A program made the translations under genes and the position numbers. A DNA stretch of 64,000 bases, from the NCBI RefSeq assembly GCF_000004195.4, contig NC_030677.2, forward strand, positions 175,448,019-175,512,018, given 5' to 3'. This DNA is from Xenopus tropicalis (Eukaryota; Chordata; Amphibia; Anura; Pipidae). Of this stretch, positions 62,601 to 64,000 are shown piece after piece (position 1 is the first letter of the stretch; each line of letters starts with the position of its first letter). The notes beneath the pieces were generated by a model. The model searched no databases, was not told the DNA's origin, and saw only the letters and a program-made list of their open reading frames with translations.

Positions 62601-63406
62601 TTTGATCTCTGCTGCGCCTCTTGTTTCTGTGGCACAGAATGATCAAAAACCCATTGTACAGAAAAGGTTTAGCAATTTGTATTTGTTCTAAAAACATATT
62701 GGAGAGCAAAAACCTTGGTGCAGGGCCCTCCACAATTTTAAGAGAATTGATAGTATTTCAGTATTGACATTTTTATGTGCTTTAATGTATCACAACCAAG
62801 CATACCTTAAAAACCCCATTAGAGGTGGCTAATTTATTGTGGTGCCTGTAACAATCTGCTTTGATCTTGCCCCTCTACAGGTGCGTGTCGAATAGAATAC
62901 GGAGCTACGACTTTTGACATGCACCCAGCACAGGTAGGTGGGATATTTATTACACATGGTAGTAATACGCACAGGATCAGCTTGTCGGCTATGTTCTTTG
63001 CATGTATTTCCCCCTGGCCAGAAAGCCCACTGCAACCATGACTATTTCTTGTGTGTTTGAACTTAGTGATCTCATCTGCATGTATTAGTTTAGCCTGGAC
63101 TGGGATTCAAATTAGGCCCCGGCATTTCAAGTATATAGAGGCCCAAAGAGACCCCCACCAGCCCAATAAATTGTGTCTGTCTATGGCATCTTACAGCAGC
63201 CTCTTTTGGCACAGATTGCCAGTCCAATCCTGGTTTTGGTTGGTTAGCATTTCTATACAATAAAAGGCCATCAAATGAGAAATACTTACAGATTTTTCCC
63301 TGCTGACTTAAGTACTTTAGAGGTATTTGGATCAACAACAAGGATGGTGCTCTCTTGGATTGGTCCGATTCCTCTTTGTTGATAAACAAAGTTCCTATCA
63401 AATGAG
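52873..63406 (-). CDS. pam: PAM, peptidylglycine alpha-amidating monooxygenase, 3' half (10 exons)
   Basis: PAM is a bifunctional secretory-pathway enzyme. The monooxygenase domain hydroxylates the glycine of Gly-extended peptides, and the lyase (PAL) domain releases the alpha-amidated hormone. The ten exons here (1,336 nt, phases continuous) encode most of the lyase, a Lys/Gln-rich linker, one transmembrane helix and the cytosolic trafficking tail. The three zinc-binding His of PAL are all present in LPHG, IPHS and MPHD. The catalytic Tyr lies in DGYCNSR, and the two disulfide pairs match HFCQP/GYCNS and LCVAD/IQCF. The TGA stop is at 52,873-52,875. The monooxygenase exons and the catalytic Arg exon lie beyond 64,000. 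The form is membrane-bound because the TM exon is present. It is intact and most likely functional. Confidence 0.97.
53530..53616. repeat. (TA)n microsatellite
   Basis: About 85 bases of almost pure TA directly precede the fold-back at 53,618. Tyr-Ile-repeat open frames on both strands come from it. Confidence 0.96.
53618..53759. repeat. Near-perfect fold-back, ~67-nt arms
   Basis: The left arm AAATCAAACACAACCAGCAC... (53,618-53,685) faces its complement (53,693-53,759) around a 7-nt loop. Identity of the arms appears complete by eye. It lies next to a TA microsatellite, as does the one at 3,999-4,159. Confidence 0.92.
54042..54227. mobile_element. SPIN-type hAT non-autonomous element
   Basis: It starts CAGTGATTCTCAACCTTCC and ends ACAGGTTGAGAACCGCTG. 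It contains GGTGACCCCCAACC, CCGATGGTCTTAGGCGACCC and its facing copy TAAGACCATCGAAAATATG, and AAGGGTTCGTTCGACCCCCA. These are the diagnostic blocks of the 'Space Invaders' (SPIN) hAT family, known to have moved horizontally among tetrapods including X. tropicalis (established knowledge, from memory). No matching 8-bp duplication remains. Confidence 0.88.
54470..54526 (-). CDS. pam: PAM cytosolic exon ([19 protein letters not shown])
   Basis: This 57-nt exon encodes [18 protein letters not shown], matching human DSEHKLETSSGRVLGRFR. It begins the cytosolic tail. A GTTAGT donor follows. Confidence 0.94.
54734..54754. repeat. Poly(C) tract, 21 bases
   Basis: An uninterrupted run of C on the plus strand gives G on the transcribed strand of PAM, 207 bp downstream of an exon on the genomic axis. 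Confidence 0.9.
54800..54875. repeat. Fragment with 'GGTCAGACTGGGCCGCC..GGGCCCC' hairpin
   Basis: CAGACTGGGCCGCCCGGGAC and CCGGGAAAAAACCCGGTGGG form a GC-rich hairpin. The start resembles the 'CCTGGACTGGGA' MITE ends. Probably a MITE end. Confidence 0.45.
55387..55611 (-). CDS. pam: PAM exon with juxtamembrane stalk and transmembrane helix
   Basis: It encodes [20 protein letters not shown], then a stalk with the QEKQ motif repeated ([13 protein letters not shown]), then the helix [20 protein letters not shown] with AIFI, then the stop-transfer RWRKVRMYG. The stalk differs much from human while the helix and RW(R/K)K are conserved. It is 225 nt. Confidence 0.96.
56513..56566 (-). CDS. pam: PAM linker exon ([17 protein letters not shown])
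   Basis: This 54-nt exon encodes [17 protein letters not shown], equal to human [17 protein letters not shown]. It joins the lyase to the membrane-proximal region and has a Lys-Lys site that could be cleaved by prohormone convertases (inference). Confidence 0.94.
57166..57262 (-). CDS. pam: PAM exon with third zinc His (MPHDIAA)
   Basis: It encodes [20 protein letters not shown] followed by [12 protein letters not shown]. The His of MPHD is the third zinc ligand. It is 97 nt with a GTATGT donor, and ends the beta-propeller. Confidence 0.96.
57490..57522 (-). other. Hammerhead-like stem-loop (degenerate core)
   Basis: On the minus strand CTGAGTA, one A, then a stem TGCC/GGCA with a 5-nt loop, then CAAAATGCG, then GCTTTATACGTC downstream. 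The order equals the hammerhead core with changes at two or three positions. It lies in a PAM intron, outside any repeat I can bound. Confidence 0.25.
58115..58233 (-). CDS. pam: PAM exon ([22 protein letters not shown])
   Basis: It encodes [20 protein letters not shown] followed by [19 protein letters not shown], matching human LLFAVNGKPHFGDQEPVQGF. It is 119 nt and ends in phase 0. Confidence 0.97.
58560..59190 (-). mobile_element. Non-LTR (L2/CR1/Rex-like) retrotransposon 3' fragment
   Basis: On the minus strand one frame reads [20 protein letters not shown] followed by [20 protein letters not shown]. The (AAP..WNSLP..LR...S...FK..LK.YL) pattern ends many non-LTR retrotransposon ORF2 proteins. 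The segment nearer 58,570 (TTTATTTATAAAGCGCTACT) would be its 3' tail. It lies in a PAM intron. Confidence 0.6.
59548..59650. repeat. Fragment of the 'GGCCTGGACTGGGATTCAAA' MITE
   Basis: It contains TTCAAAATAGGCCCTAGCAT, CTGTCTACGGCATCTTACAG and CATTTGCAAGAATCCATTGATTG, colinear with 45,297-45,763. It ends about 40 bp from the PAM exon at 59,693. Confidence 0.65.
59693..59893 (-). CDS. pam: PAM exon with second zinc His ([10 protein letters not shown])
   Basis: It encodes [20 protein letters not shown] through [20 protein letters not shown] to VFAVSYAPG. The His of IPHS lies 104 residues after that of LPHG, close to the 105 of rat PAL. It is 201 nt, phase-consistent. Confidence 0.97.
60077..60296. 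mobile_element. 'AAAGGTGGCCATACACA' MITE
   Basis: The left AAAGGTGGCCATACACAG faces a right GAGTATGGCCAGCTTA (imperfect). The interior has CGATGGACCTACCCGACCGATC and TCAATCGGAAAGG. It is in a PAM intron. A 110-codon plus-strand open frame across it is not a gene. Confidence 0.6.
61348..61555 (-). CDS. pam: PAM exon with catalytic Tyr (SDGYCNSR)
   Basis: It encodes [20 protein letters not shown] through [20 protein letters not shown] and [16 protein letters not shown] to MQWGD. The Tyr of DGYCNSR corresponds to the catalytic Tyr, and the two Cys form a disulfide (family knowledge). It is 208 nt, with an 84-bp intron to the preceding exon. Confidence 0.97.
61640..61712 (-). CDS. pam: PAM exon with first zinc His ([11 protein letters not shown])
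   Basis: It encodes [20 protein letters not shown] then ALHQ. The His of LPHG is the first zinc ligand of the lyase (by alignment with rat PAL). It is 73 nt. Its codons start in a run of eight T, a slippery stretch worth checking in assemblies. Confidence 0.96.
61713..63289. other. pam: PAM intron, upstream part
   Basis: Apart from the MITE copy at 63,094-63,235, I see no recognised repeat, hairpin or exon. Confidence 0.5.
63094..63235. mobile_element. 'GGCCTGGACTGGGATTCAAA' MITE, short copy
   Basis: AGCCTGGACTGGGATTCAAA faces AGATTGCCAGTCCAATCCTGG, with TGTCTATGGCATCTTACAGC inside. It is the uninterrupted form of the element split at 45,297-45,763. Confidence 0.72.
63290..63406 (-). CDS. 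pam: PAM exon, lyase domain ([16 protein letters not shown])
   Basis: It encodes [20 protein letters not shown] followed by [19 protein letters not shown], matching human SFDSKFVYQQIGLGPIEEDT. It is 117 nt, with an ACAG acceptor and a GTAAGT donor. It is the most 5' PAM exon visible, and 63,407-64,000 is intron without a further exon. Confidence 0.95.
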
Positions 63407-64000
63407 CTGTAAACAGAAAAACACAGTTACTGTGCATACTACAGGGAAATGCAATAAGGTATACATAACTAGCCTTGACTACACACTGATGAGCAGGCTA
63501 CCGGGAATTCGCCATAGCAAGGCTGGAAGTAGCAACTCATGCTTTTCAATAGTAAATCATCCCTTACAGTGTAACCATAAGCCATTTTAAAGGCATCTTG
63601 GTCCCCTCCAAAGTGCAATGTTATACTTAAAAAAATGGTAAAATTACAAGATCCCAACTGCAAATCTCAGCACCTAATCAACTGCTTAAAGCTGATGGGA
63701 TGATGGTGGCAGTAGTAGTTAAAGAGGTTATATGCAGCACTTCTGAATGTAATCCTAAAATGTAGCCAAGAAAATATGTCCCTGGATATTATTTTCACAT
63801 TTAACAAACTGTGATAGATGAGGTCAACAGGAGAGAGAAGAGGAAAGATTTTGGATACACTGCTGCAGCTCTTCTGTCTGAACACAAGGGGGAGCAGAAG
63901 GATTGAATTTAGCAATATGATCAACATTTCCCATTAAATCTTAATGGAATAAAGGAGAAAGAAATAAGCTAACCGTAATCACATCCGAATGTATTTATTT

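Noticed and set aside
1..64000. CRISPR arrays, bacterial operons, tRNA or rRNA genes
   Set aside because: No regular spaced repeats of CRISPR type, no Shine-Dalgarno-led gene sets and no recognisable tRNA or rRNA sequences. The split genes and transposon types are vertebrate.

Overview
The window is vertebrate nuclear DNA, most likely from a Xenopus frog and probably X. tropicalis. Two split genes encode proteins close to their human orthologues with frog-type divergence. The introns are packed with DNA-transposon families typical of pipid frogs: CpG-rich palindromic MITEs, TTAA-flanked MITEs, 'ACAGGTATGGGACC' elements and a SPIN-type hAT. The species call is inference. No prokaryotic or viral gene organisation is present.

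Layout. Both host genes are on the minus strand, head to tail. (1) PAM (peptidylglycine alpha-amidating monooxygenase) fills 52.3-63.4 kb. Its last ten coding exons are visible: most of the lyase beta-propeller, the linker, the transmembrane segment and the cytosolic tail. Its 5' part lies beyond 64,000. (2) PPIP5K2 (diphosphoinositol pentakisphosphate kinase 2) runs from a CpG-rich promoter with a non-coding first exon at about 46.9 kb, across a 10-kb first intron, through 25 coding exons from 36,663 down to 4,915. Its last coding exons lie before position 1. I placed every splice site by hand. Reading phases join without a break across all 25 PPIP5K2 exons (3,211 nt) and all 10 PAM exons (1,336 nt). 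The genes act in separate pathways (inositol pyrophosphate synthesis in the cytosol; peptide-hormone amidation in the secretory pathway), so their neighbourhood is conserved synteny, not an operon. In human the integrase-derived gene GIN1 sits between them; here the 5.4-kb interval holds only transposons.

Mobile DNA fills most of the rest. There is a broken Tc1-like element at each of 1-664 and 47,611-48,816, an L1/Tx1-type ORF2 remnant in PPIP5K2 intron 15 and another non-LTR fragment in a PAM intron. There are at least six hAT-like non-autonomous elements, three with perfect 8-bp target duplications. PIF/Harbinger-like elements carry 3-bp TWA duplications. Several long fold-back elements are present, one with ~320-bp arms split by a TA-flanked MITE. 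Nested insertions give a relative time order at 24.1-25.3, 40.6-41.5, 42.1-43.5, 45.3-45.8 and 49.9-51.1 kb.

The most unusual signal is a short stem-loop with a CTGANGA-like box, a stem and a GAAAC-like box. It recurs in four unrelated repeat contexts with different but self-complementary stems, which resembles the hammerhead-ribozyme core. I saw no tRNA, rRNA or CRISPR array.
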